Source: Alistipes sp.
Lineage (GTDB): Bacteria > Bacteroidota > Bacteroidia > Bacteroidales > Rikenellaceae
NCBI GenBank assembly: GCA_017559685.1
Contig: JAFYQY010000206.1
Coordinates: 1 to 15,576 of the forward strand
DNA: 15,576 nucleotides
Direction: 5' to 3'
The notes beneath the pieces were generated by a model. That model did no database searches. It was not told the origin of the DNA and saw only the letters and a list, made by a program, of their open reading frames with translations. Every line of letters begins with the position of its first letter. Within the stretch, counting starts at the first letter, position 1. The position numbers and the translations under genes are program-made. Positions 1 to 7,227 of the stretch are shown here, in pieces.

Positions 1-206
1 CCCTCGATGGTCATCTTCTTCTCCTTCAAGAGGTGGTGGATACGCTTCAGACGGTCGATATCTTGCGGGGTAAACATACGGTTACCCTTAGCGTTGCGCT
101 TTGGCTTCAAGCAGCTAAATTGTGAGCACCAATAGCGAATCAGAGATGGCTCGACATCGAACATCTCGGTAACTTCGCCCATAGAATAGTAGAGTTTTTC
201 AGCCAT
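1..206 (-). CDS. MerR-family transcriptional regulator, N-terminal part (runs off window)
   Basis: The frame opens with ATG at 206-204 and reads 68 codons to the window edge with no stop, so the C-terminal part is missing. The visible protein starts MAEKLYYSMGEVTEMFDVEP. This is the MerR winged helix-turn-helix: the recognition helix is followed by SLIRYW at about residues 21-26, then NRMFTPQDIDRL at about 43-54, which matches the family's wing and second-helix pattern. MerR proteins bind promoters as dimers through this domain and sense a signal through the missing C-terminal part, so the effector cannot be named. It follows the rRNA methyltransferase gene after 19 nt, with a weak purine-rich stretch (AGAGAAGA) before the ATG, so it is probably the last visible gene of the trkA unit. 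The family call is firm; the function is unknown. Confidence 0.88.
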   Translation of the reverse strand, partial: MAEKLYYSMGEVTEMFDVEPSLIRYWCSQFSCLKPKRNAKGNRMFTPQDIDRLKRIHHLLKEKKMTIE

Positions 207-225
207 ATATGGTATCTTCTCTAAA

Positions 226-1593
226 TTAGTAATTCAATATTTTCAACGAGTTGGGATAGAGATTATTACATCGTGCACCCACCTTTTTGGCAAAGCCCAA
301 AGCTCGGCCATTGTGCGTCAGGAGATTCATACCCTCCGCCATATCGCCTACAGCGATATCCTTCTTGCGGAGATAGTCCAACGCCCTCTCATCATCAAGT
401 TCGGCTACGGTTACCGCCTTGCGCTCCAAGCCCACAAACTGCGATAACGCCCAGTCGGGTTTCAGCTTACCCTTAAAGACCTGTCCCATAGCCACGCCCG
501 AGTATATTGCAGTCAAACCCTCGGACAAAGCCTGCACAGCATTGAACTGCTCGGTGCGATAGGCGTAAATCGTATCGGCAACCATTGCAAATGTATAGTT
601 CTCCGCCCCCTTGAGCCACGCCGACAACTCCTTGCGAGTTGCTTTATCCACCTCCTGCATAACCTTCTTGCGAGCCTTCGGAGTGCGCTGCGTCGTAGAC
701 TCCGCCTTGCGTGCCACTGCCACAAAGAGACCCTCACTATCGGTCTTATGAGGGAAGAAACGAAAGGTTTGGAAAGCTCCAACCTCGCCTCTTACAATGC
801 TCCATTCATCCTCGATTTCGACCTTCTGCGACGGTTCGAATACATCGCCCACCTCCTCGATAAAGGTGCGAAGAACACCCTCATCCTCTTCGTCGTTAAA
901 GGTACAGGTGCTATAGATGAAGAGACCGCCCTCCTTGAGCGACTGCCACGCCTCACGCACAATCGAGAGCTGTCGTGCTACGCACATCTTCACAGCCTCC
1001 TCGCTCCAATCTTCACGGGCAACTTCCTCCTTGCGGAACATTCCCTCGCCCGAACAAGGTGCATCGACCGCAACTACATCGAACCAACCCTCGAACTGCG
1101 CAATATGCTCGGGTGCATTGTTTGTAACCAACACATTTCCCATACCCCATTTGCGCACATTGTCGGCCAAAACATTGGCACGAGAGCGAACATATTCATT
1201 CGCTACAACAAGACCCTCCTCACCCACTGCGGTCGAATAGATAGTGGTCTTTCCGCCAGGTGCCGAGCACATATCAAGTACTCGCTTGCCCTGCAACTCC
1301 TCGTTCGAGATTATATGGTCGATAAACTGCGATGCCGCCTCCTGAACATAGTAGGCACCTGCGTGAAATGCTGTATCGAGTGTAAACGATGGGCGCTCCT
1401 TCAACTTGCGACCATTCTTGCTCCACCCTATAGCTTCGCCATCGCTCCACACGCCCGCCTCACCACACTTGGTAGGATTGAGACGCACGGCAACGGGCGA
1501 CACACCCTCGAGAGCCGAAAAGAGACGCTCCGCCTCCTCTGCTCCCAGCTGCTTGCGCATCCGCTCCGTAAAAGCGACAGGTAATGCTCTCAT
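226..1593 (-). CDS. rsmF: RsmF-like 16S rRNA cytosine-C5 methyltransferase (NOL1/NOP2/Sun family)
   Basis: 455 aa, a SAM-dependent enzyme that methylates C5 of a cytosine in RNA. The N-terminal RNA-binding part contains VAVRLNP at about 34-40. The Rossmann methyltransferase domain follows: SAM-binding MCSAPGGKT at 108-116, motif II NEYVRSRAN at 132-140, DAPCSGEG at 177-184 (C180, the cysteine that helps release product) and STCTF at 228-232 (C230, the family's nucleophile). The C-terminal part ends with GRALGFAKKVGARCNNLYP at about 430-448, resembling the PUA-like C-terminal domain of RsmF rather than RsmB. Length is close to E. coli RsmF (about 480 aa). Start ATG 1593-1591 lies 4 nt beyond the stop of the upstream deoxynucleoside kinase gene, so the two are probably co-translated. 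The family is certain; the exact target cytosine in Bacteroidota is inferred from homology only, so the symbol is provisional. Confidence 0.9.
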   Translation of the reverse strand: MRALPVAFTERMRKQLGAEEAERLFSALEGVSPVAVRLNPTKCGEAGVWSDGEAIGWSKNGRKLKERPSFTLDTAFHAGAYYVQEAASQFIDHIISNEELQGKRVLDMCSAPGGKTTIYSTAVGEEGLVVANEYVRSRANVLADNVRKWGMGNVLVTNNAPEHIAQFEGWFDVVAVDAPCSGEGMFRKEEVAREDWSEEAVKMCVARQLSIVREAWQSLKEGGLFIYSTCTFNDEEDEGVLRTFIEEVGDVFEPSQKVEIEDEWSIVRGEVGAFQTFRFFPHKTDSEGLFVAVARKAESTTQRTPKARKKVMQEVDKATRKELSAWLKGAENYTFAMVADTIYAYRTEQFNAVQALSEGLTAIYSGVAMGQVFKGKLKPDWALSQFVGLERKAVTVAELDDERALDYLRKKDIAVGDMAEGMNLLTHNGRALGFAKKVGARCNNLYPNSLKILNY

Positions 1594-1596
1594 CGA

Positions 1597-2211
1597 CTAC
1601 TTCTTCGATGCTTTAATAGCGTCGAGACGCTCGTACAACGACTCCAACACCTTGGCATTCTCTACGAAGTCGTGGTTATCCTTATCGATAACGAACACCT
1701 CTCCGTCGTAGTGATTCTCGATCCAATCGTTGTAGCGATTATTCAATCGCTCCAAGTACTCAACCTCGATATTCTGCTCGTAGTCACGACCACGCTTGCG
1801 AATCTGCTTCACGAGAGTAGGTACGCTCGCCTTCAAGTAGATCAACAAGTCGGGCTGAGGAATGAGGTTTGTCGAGATATCGAACAACTTCATATATGTA
1901 CCGAAGTCACGTGACGACATCGAGCCCATCTGGTGGAGATTACCCGCAAAGATATGGGCATCCTCGTAGATTGTACGATCCTGGAAGATATCGGCCGACT
2001 TATCTGCCAACATATCCATAGTCTGACGGATGCGGCTGGCAAGGAAGTGCACCTGGAACTGGAATGCCCAGCGATTCATATCCTCGTAAAAGTCGTTGAT
2101 ATAAGGATTGTCAATATCCTCGTAGTAGGCCTTTGCGCCATAGTGTTTTGTCAAAATCTCGGTAAGTGTAGTCTTGCCACTACCGATATTTCCTGCAATT
2201 GCTATATACAT
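1597..2211 (-). CDS. Deoxynucleoside kinase (deoxyadenosine/deoxyguanosine kinase type)
   Basis: 204 aa, cytosolic. It phosphorylates a deoxynucleoside at the 5' position in the salvage pathway for DNA precursors. Seen in the sequence: P-loop GNIGSGKTT at 7-15; acidic DI/E residues at about 31-33 after the first helix; a substrate-binding QFQ stretch at 51-53; the DRT(IYED) motif at 78-84, equivalent to the family's ERS/DRS catalytic motif; and an arginine-rich lid, RKRGRDYE, at 138-145. Length and motif order match the bacterial dNK family (dGK/dAK). The substrate (dA, dG or dC) cannot be read from sequence alone. Start ATG 2211-2209 is followed at once by the glycine-rich loop, which leaves no room for a later start. 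It sits 28 nt downstream of trkA and 3 nt upstream of the rRNA methyltransferase gene, consistent with one transcript. Confidence 0.93.
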   Translation of the reverse strand: MYIAIAGNIGSGKTTLTEILTKHYGAKAYYEDIDNPYINDFYEDMNRWAFQFQVHFLASRIRQTMDMLADKSADIFQDRTIYEDAHIFAGNLHQMGSMSSRDFGTYMKLFDISTNLIPQPDLLIYLKASVPTLVKQIRKRGRDYEQNIEVEYLERLNNRYNDWIENHYDGEVFVIDKDNHDFVENAKVLESLYERLDAIKASKK

Positions 2212-2239
2212 ATAGGGTTAGTTTTTATTTATTTTCTGC

Positions 2240-3577
2240 TTAATTGAAGAAGTGACCGACCTTCGAAATCGCCGAAGGCATTGCGAACACTACCACTCTG
2301 TCGTATGCCGTAATCGTTGTGTTGCCCGATGCGATAAATACCTTATTGCCTCGCACCACGCCACCGATAGTAACGTCTGCCGGCAAGCCCAGCTCCTTGA
2401 TTGGCGCCTTTGTGGCAGGCGAATTTGGCTTAACAATAAACTCCAAAACCTCGGCATCGCTACCCTTCAAGCACTTGATAGCCAACACATCGGTAGACAT
2501 CGTGAAGCGGAAGATATTCGAGGCCGAAACCAACTTTTTGTTGATAATCGTATCGACACCCACGCTCTCGGCCAGGTTGATATAGTTCAAGTTCTCGACC
2601 TCGGCAATAACCTTCTTTGCGCCCATACGCTTTGCGAGCATAGCGGCCAAAATATTGGTCTCGCTACGACCTGTAACTGCAACAAAGGCATCCATATTCG
2701 AGAGACCCTCCTCCAACATAACCTCGGTATTACGGCCATCCTCGTCGATAATAAGCGTCTTCTCGAGCTGCTCGGCCAAGCGATAAGCCTTATCCGAGTT
2801 GTAGTCGATAAGCTTGATATTTACATCGTTCTGCATAGCCTGCGCAATCTGTACTCCGATGCGAGAGCCACCCAGAATCATCATATTCTTGATATTCACG
2901 TCGCCCTGTCCCGACAACGCCATAATCTCGTTCACCGAGTCGTGACGAGCGATAACATAGAGTACATCGCCCACCAAATAGGTATCGCCACCGTGAGGGA
3001 TAATAGTCTTGCCCCTGCGAGAGATTGCCACGGTACGATAGGTCGAATTCTCATCCACCACAAAGCTCGAGAGCTCACGATCAACAAGTGGCGAGGTAGG
3101 CTCGAGACGGAACACCAACAACGAGAGTCGACCACTCGAGAAGTCCACAAACTCGGTAGTCGAGGTGTGACCCAAGAGCGAAATAACCTCCTCGGCAGCA
3201 ATCTGCTCGGGGTAGAACATATAGTCGATGCCCATATTGATAAACATCTCCTTGTTGTTAGGCTCGAGATACTCATTGTTGTCGATACGGGCAATAACCT
3301 TCTTTGCACCCAACTGCTTAGCCATAATAGCCGAAAGGATATTGGTATTCTCTACGGGGTGTACAGCGATAAAGAGGTCGCACTTACGCACCGACGCCTT
3401 ACGCAATATGGCAAAGGTGGTCGAGTCGCCCTCGACAGGGATAACATCGGCAACACTTGTAACCGCAGCCAACGCCTTCGAGTCGGTATCTATGATGGTG
3501 ATATCGTGACCATTTCCACTCAGCATCTCTGCCAAGTGGCTACCCATTTCGCCTATTCCAGCAATAACTATCTTCAT
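2240..3577 (-). CDS. trkA: TrkA, NAD-binding regulatory subunit of Trk potassium uptake
   Basis: 445 aa with the full duplicated RCK layout. RCK_N 1 starts at residue 1 with the Rossmann motif GIGEMG (7-12) and D30 at the end of the second strand, as expected for NAD(H) binding. RCK_C 1 spans about 140-215. RCK_N 2 starts near 231 with GGSRIG (236-241) and D258, and RCK_C 2 covers about 365-435. TrkA is a cytosolic protein that gates the membrane channel subunit TrkH in response to nucleotides. Length is close to E. coli TrkA (458 aa). It is the first gene after the terminator of the upstream block and has its own probable promoter about 45 nt upstream. No trkH lies on either side within the window; downstream is a nucleoside kinase gene. 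Start ATG 3577 directly precedes the first beta strand (KIVIAG). Confidence 0.95.
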   Translation of the reverse strand: MKIVIAGIGEMGSHLAEMLSGNGHDITIIDTDSKALAAVTSVADVIPVEGDSTTFAILRKASVRKCDLFIAVHPVENTNILSAIMAKQLGAKKVIARIDNNEYLEPNNKEMFINMGIDYMFYPEQIAAEEVISLLGHTSTTEFVDFSSGRLSLLVFRLEPTSPLVDRELSSFVVDENSTYRTVAISRRGKTIIPHGGDTYLVGDVLYVIARHDSVNEIMALSGQGDVNIKNMMILGGSRIGVQIAQAMQNDVNIKLIDYNSDKAYRLAEQLEKTLIIDEDGRNTEVMLEEGLSNMDAFVAVTGRSETNILAAMLAKRMGAKKVIAEVENLNYINLAESVGVDTIINKKLVSASNIFRFTMSTDVLAIKCLKGSDAEVLEFIVKPNSPATKAPIKELGLPADVTIGGVVRGNKVFIASGNTTITAYDRVVVFAMPSAISKVGHFFN

Positions 3578-3619
3578 AATCTACTATGATATCTGCACTA
3601 TCTGCGCAATTTAGCACTA

Positions 3620-3651
3620 CAAATATATGTAAAAAAAAGTAAAGCGGAAAA
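3620..3651 (-). promoter_or_regulatory. Probable Bacteroidota-type promoter for trkA
   Basis: On the minus strand the bases at 3627-3620 read TATATTTG, an exact match to the Bacteroidota -7 consensus TAnnTTTG used by the housekeeping sigma ABfA. Twenty nt further upstream (3651-3648) is TTTT, one base off the -33 element TTTG. Transcription would start near 3613, giving a leader of roughly 35 nt before the trkA ATG. The match is by eye; there is no experimental support. Confidence 0.6.
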
Positions 3652-3704
3652 CTTTTTCACACTTTTGATTATGCCAGCGACCGAATATTATAGATTATAT
3701 CTAT

Positions 3705-3756
3705 AAAAAAAGCCCCGAGACTGGAGAATACTACGATGTATCTCCCTGTCTCGGGG
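3705..3756 (-). terminator. Intrinsic terminator of the ppiD-like gene
   Basis: A perfect 9-bp stem, CCCCGAGAC (3713-3721) with GTCTCGGGG (3748-3756), encloses an inner helix GGAGA/TCTCC (3723-3727 with 3741-3745) that can extend by three more pairs to a six-base loop. On the minus strand the hairpin is followed by seven T (3711-3705). It begins about 40 nt after the ppiD-like stop codon. On the plus strand there is no comparable T-run, so it acts on minus-strand transcripts. Confidence 0.9.
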
Positions 3757-3765
3757 TATTTTCAA

Positions 3766-3781
3766 GCGCAACAGACTGCGC
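3766..3781. other. Small GC hairpin after the ppiD-like stop codon
   Basis: GCGCA (3766-3770) pairs with TGCGC (3777-3781) across a six-base loop, between the ppiD-like stop and the main terminator. It has no T-run and is not a terminator alone. It could protect the transcript 3' end, or it may be chance. Confidence 0.4.
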
Positions 3782-3796
3782 CTAAAACTCTATTCT

Positions 3797-5833
3797 TTAG
3801 AAGAGCAAGAGTGTGTTATCCTCAACCTTTGCAGCCTCCTCGGTAGCGTTGTAAGCACGGCTTACAGCCATACGCTCCTCGTTCGACTGAGCCTTAACAC
3901 GCTCTGCCTCAAGAGTCTGATTCTCAGCTACTGCAACCTCGTCAACAACGATTGCAAATACGCCACGACCACCTGTTACGAGAGGAAGGAGCTTGCCAGC
4001 ATTCTCTGCGTTTACGGTAGACAATGCACCAACTACGCAAGGCTCAACGCCAATACCTGCGATATAAGTAGCAGTAGTCTTAACGTCAGCGAACGACTCA
4101 ACCTTTGCGCCTGCATTTGCAGCGATCTCCTCCAAGGTTGCACCCTGCATCTTCTCCTTCAACAACGCAGCTTTCTTCTCCTTAACCAAGATATTCTTGA
4201 TCTGTGCCGAAACCTGCTCGAGTGGACGGTACTCCGACTCGTTTACAGCTGTAACAACAGCAACTGCCCAACCTGCCTCGTGGAGGTTGAATACCGACGA
4301 AACCTCGCCAACCTTTGCAGCAGCAGCCCAACGAGCTACCTCCAACGAATTTGGCAAACCTGGAACGGTGCGGCTGCCCTTGTAGAGGTTCATCGACGAT
4401 GGTGAAACTGTAGTTGCAGCATTCTCGAAGTTCTCAACCGAGCCCTTAGCCTTACCAGCGAACTCATCAACCTGCTTGTAAATCTCATTCTGAGTCTCAG
4501 CCGATGCCAAAACAGGATATGTCAATGTTACAAGACGATAGTGACGAACCTTATTGCCTGTCGACAAAACCTTGGTTACCAATACCATATCGCCATTCTC
4601 AACCTTAACAACCGAGCCCTTCTTTGCAGTAGCCAAAACGTCTGCGAACTTAGCAGGCAACTGAGCGTACTCAACCTCCTCCTTATTGTTGTCAGGAGTG
4701 TTCTGGAGTGAGTGCTCAACAACCAATGCGCCGAAGTCTGCACCAGCAGCCTTTGCAGCCTTGTATACGGTCTCAACCTTCTCCTTATCAGAAGCATCGA
4801 GTACGATGTGCTGCAACTCGAAAGTCTCAGGAACAAGACAGGTTGCGATAGAGCGAGAAGCATACCACTCGTCGTTCTGCAACTTAGGACCATACATCTT
4901 ACCTGCACGGATAGCATTCAACTCCTCAGACGAGAGCGAAGATGCTGCAACATAGTTACCCTCCTCAGCATTCGAGTTCTCACGAACAAATGCCTTCAAG
5001 TCAGAAGCCTTTGCAAACAACTTAGCAACGCTCTTTACCTGTGCCTCAACAGCAGCCTTATCAGCCTCAGATGGCTCAACCTCGAAGTGTGCGTAGCTTA
5101 CAGTACGATAAGGAGTCTGCTTGTACTTACCCTTGTTAGTCTCGTAGTACTTCTTAATCTCCTTGTCAGTTACGGTAACAAGCGAATCTGCAACCATATT
5201 GTAGTTGCACATTACATAATGTCCCTTGTAGGTGTTGTTCTCAGCAACGAGACCCTTGTTCAACATAAGAGTGTTAGCGTATGCACCACAACGTACCAAA
5301 TCTGTGTACTTGCTGGTTGCACGCTCAACGTCAGCCTTGTGCTTAATCAACTCCCAAGCACGATGAGCAGTCTCATCGGTCTTTGCCATCTCGAGGAACT
5401 GAACGAGCAACTCAGGGTTGTAAACGCCTGTTGCAGGATCTGCAAACAAGCTGTTAAAGATGCCCGAAACAACCTCGCCGTGCAACATTGCCTTGCTCTC
5501 CTTCTCAGAAACTGCCAAACCGAGCTCCTCCAATGCTGGAACAGTCAACTTGTCCTCCTTGAGCGACTCCCAAGCCAATGCGATAATCTGAGCCGACTGA
5601 TCGTAGCTTGCGTTGTTGTTACCCATCAAAATCGATGCGTCATTGTAGGCTGCACCGAACTCCATACGGTCAACCTCTTCTCCACCGACCATACCCACTA
5701 CAGGATTCTGGCCATCACCTTGTACCGGACCTGCATCATTCTTCAACGAATAGATAAAGGCAAATGTGGCCAAGGCGATGATAACTGCCAAAACCACTCC
5801 GTACTTGGTTCTTAAAGTATTCAAACTTACCAT
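3797..5833 (-). CDS. ppiD: SurA/PpiD-like membrane-anchored periplasmic folding factor (peptidylprolyl isomerase family)
   Basis: 678 aa. The N-terminus has a short positively charged segment, one transmembrane helix (about 12-29) and then a long periplasmic part, the PpiD topology. A SurA_N-like chaperone region covers about 45-230. A parvulin-type region (about 337-424) begins FELQHIVLDAS and ends with DMVLVTKVL, and a second, weaker repeat lies around 480-531. Such proteins help outer-membrane and secreted proteins fold after export. The central GGDLGWF-like part of active parvulins is not recognisable, so this may be chaperone rather than isomerase; see findings. Length is close to E. coli PpiD (623 aa) and typical of Bacteroidota homologues. 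Start ATG 5833 has a probable promoter about 55 nt upstream, and a strong terminator follows the stop. It comes after the CNNM-protein gene with a 100-nt gap. The symbol follows topology and is provisional. Confidence 0.88.
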   Translation of the reverse strand: MVSLNTLRTKYGVVLAVIIALATFAFIYSLKNDAGPVQGDGQNPVVGMVGGEEVDRMEFGAAYNDASILMGNNNASYDQSAQIIALAWESLKEDKLTVPALEELGLAVSEKESKAMLHGEVVSGIFNSLFADPATGVYNPELLVQFLEMAKTDETAHRAWELIKHKADVERATSKYTDLVRCGAYANTLMLNKGLVAENNTYKGHYVMCNYNMVADSLVTVTDKEIKKYYETNKGKYKQTPYRTVSYAHFEVEPSEADKAAVEAQVKSVAKLFAKASDLKAFVRENSNAEEGNYVAASSLSSEELNAIRAGKMYGPKLQNDEWYASRSIATCLVPETFELQHIVLDASDKEKVETVYKAAKAAGADFGALVVEHSLQNTPDNNKEEVEYAQLPAKFADVLATAKKGSVVKVENGDMVLVTKVLSTGNKVRHYRLVTLTYPVLASAETQNEIYKQVDEFAGKAKGSVENFENAATTVSPSSMNLYKGSRTVPGLPNSLEVARWAAAAKVGEVSSVFNLHEAGWAVAVVTAVNESEYRPLEQVSAQIKNILVKEKKAALLKEKMQGATLEEIAANAGAKVESFADVKTTATYIAGIGVEPCVVGALSTVNAENAGKLLPLVTGGRGVFAIVVDEVAVAENQTLEAERVKAQSNEERMAVSRAYNATEEAAKVEDNTLLLF

Positions 5834-5886
5834 AATAACTAATATTTAATATTTATAATTTTGTCGTTTCTGACGATTTTAACTTT

Positions 5887-5894
5887 CAAAGATA
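5887..5894 (-). promoter_or_regulatory. Possible -7 promoter element for the ppiD-like gene
   Basis: On the minus strand 5894-5887 reads TATCTTTG, an exact match to the Bacteroidota -7 element TAnnTTTG, 53 nt before the ATG at 5833. I find no clear TTTG at the expected -33 position, so this is a half match. It sits in the largest gap inside the block (100 nt, very A/T-rich), which supports a separate promoter for this gene in addition to read-through. Confidence 0.45.
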
Positions 5895-5933
5895 AAACTT
5901 TTATTTCGATTTACGACTCTTTTTTCTATTTTT

Positions 5934-7226
5934 TTATCGTTCCACGCTATTTTTTCCAACTCGCTCCACTCGTGCAAGTTCAATTCGTGAACGTGTAGTC
6001 TGCAAAATCTTGATGCGAAGGCCGTCAAACTCCATAACTGTACCCGCCGTAGGCAACTCCTCGTAACGAGAAATAATGTATCCCGCCAAGGTGTCGTACT
6101 CCTCGCTCTCGGGGATATTCATCTCGTATTTGTCGTTCAGATACTCCACCTCCAAGCGGCACGAGAAGACAAACTCTCGCTCCGATATACGCTTCTCGAC
6201 CATATCGGGTTTATCGTGCTCATCCTCAATCTCGCCGAAAATCTGTTCCAAGACATCCTCCAACGATATAATGCCCGCCGTACCGCCAAACTCGTCAATC
6301 ACGACGGCGATACTGCTCTTATTCTTCGTAAACTGCGTAAGCAAATCCTGCAAAGGCAATGTCTCGGCCACATAATCGACCTTTATCAACGCCTCCTCGA
6401 TGCTCTTCGGATTCTCGAACAAGCTCTTCGAATTGACATAGCCGATGATATTATCAATCGAGTCACGCCAAACAAAAATTCTCGAGTACATCGTCTCGAC
6501 AAAGCGGTCGGTAATCTCCGTCATCGAACAATCGTCGATATCTACAGCCTCGACATCAACTCGTGAAACCATAGCGTCACGCACTCTCAAATCGGCAAAG
6601 TCCAACGCATTTTGGAACATCTTGATATCGTTATCCGACTCCGAAGCCGACTCCGACGAATTGTTGTTTTCGAGCAAACTCTCCAAGTCGCTACGGTCGA
6701 ACTCCACCTGTCGCTCTGCCCCGCTTGTCTTACGACCCAAAAGTCGCAACATTCCATACGAGAGAAGCGTTGTCGCACGGGTTATCGGATAGAGAACGAT
6801 GTAGAAAAAGTACATCACAGGCGAGAGATAGCGATAGTAGAAGTTTGGATTGCTCCTAAACACCGACTTCGGCAGATACTCGCCAAGGAAGATGATGATT
6901 ACGGTCGGGATAATGGTCTCGAGAAGAATCGAACCCTCCTGCACAGAACTCCACCCCATCAGCTCCGCAACCTTGCGCAACACCACCGAAAGGCACATCG
7001 AATAGATGACCAAAGCGATGTTGTTACCAACAAGAATCGTCGTGATATATTCGCCCTGATGGCGTGAGAAGAGACTCGCAATATAGTCAAACATCCTGCT
7101 CTGCTTGCGGTCAATCTCGAGGCGCAAACGATTTTTGTTCAGGAATGCAATCTCCATTCCCGAGAAGAATGCCGACAAAAACAGCATCACCACAACCAAA
7201 GCCACTGTAATATACAAATTCTCCAT
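5934..7226 (-). CDS. CNNM/CorC (HlyC)-type membrane protein with two CBS domains
   Basis: 430 aa, inner membrane. A DUF21/CNNM domain has four hydrophobic segments (about 5-27, 62-83, 102-117, 136-160) and the early FFSGMEIAFL motif (20-29) typical of the family. A Ser/Asn-rich linker (about 187-200) leads to a CBS pair (about 207-330) ending in the signature DEFGGTAGIISLEDVLEQIF (311-330). A CorC_HlyC domain follows at about 345-423. Relatives are Mg2+/Co2+ transport or efflux proteins (CNNM, CorB/CorC) and GldE of gliding Flavobacteria; the old name hemolysin is misleading. The frame stays open upstream to 7403, but that extension is charged, histidine/arginine-rich and overlaps lptC. ATG 7226 is therefore the start: it begins the first membrane helix and lies one nt after the lptC stop (TAG-T-ATG), which implies translational coupling. 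Confidence 0.92.
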   Translation of the reverse strand: MENLYITVALVVVMLFLSAFFSGMEIAFLNKNRLRLEIDRKQSRMFDYIASLFSRHQGEYITTILVGNNIALVIYSMCLSVVLRKVAELMGWSSVQEGSILLETIIPTVIIIFLGEYLPKSVFRSNPNFYYRYLSPVMYFFYIVLYPITRATTLLSYGMLRLLGRKTSGAERQVEFDRSDLESLLENNNSSESASESDNDIKMFQNALDFADLRVRDAMVSRVDVEAVDIDDCSMTEITDRFVETMYSRIFVWRDSIDNIIGYVNSKSLFENPKSIEEALIKVDYVAETLPLQDLLTQFTKNKSSIAVVIDEFGGTAGIISLEDVLEQIFGEIEDEHDKPDMVEKRISEREFVFSCRLEVEYLNDKYEMNIPESEEYDTLAGYIISRYEELPTAGTVMEFDGLRIKILQTTRSRIELARVERVGKNSVER

Positions 7227-7227
7227 A

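Larger units (their letters stand above)
3578..3796. other. Intergenic region between two transcription units
   Basis: This 219-nt gap is the longest non-coding stretch in the window. From the ppiD-like side it holds a small GC hairpin (3766-3781), a long intrinsic terminator (3705-3756), an A/T-rich stretch, and a Bacteroidota-type promoter for trkA (3620-3651). No small ORF with a believable start or composition is visible in it. It separates the envelope gene block from the trkA block. Confidence 0.85.

Noticed and set aside
748..1584. A 278-codon plus-strand open frame opposite the rRNA methyltransferase gene
   Set aside because: The minus-strand gene carries all its catalytic motifs in order; the plus frame has none.
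2252..3589. A 445-codon open frame on the plus strand exactly as long as trkA, antisense to it
   Set aside because: Its protein is rich in His, Arg, Asn and Leu with no domain or signal, and it lacks a believable start context. It is a codon-bias shadow of trkA, and the equal length is coincidence.
4712..5815. A 367-codon plus-strand open frame antisense to the ppiD-like gene
   Set aside because: Low-complexity Leu/Cys/Val/Ser composition, no domain and full overlap with a well-supported gene. This is a shadow frame.
5864..5876. TCGT/ACGA mini-hairpin in the leader of the ppiD-like gene
   Set aside because: Only four pairs in an A/T-rich leader, which is expected by chance; not a riboswitch or operator that I can name.
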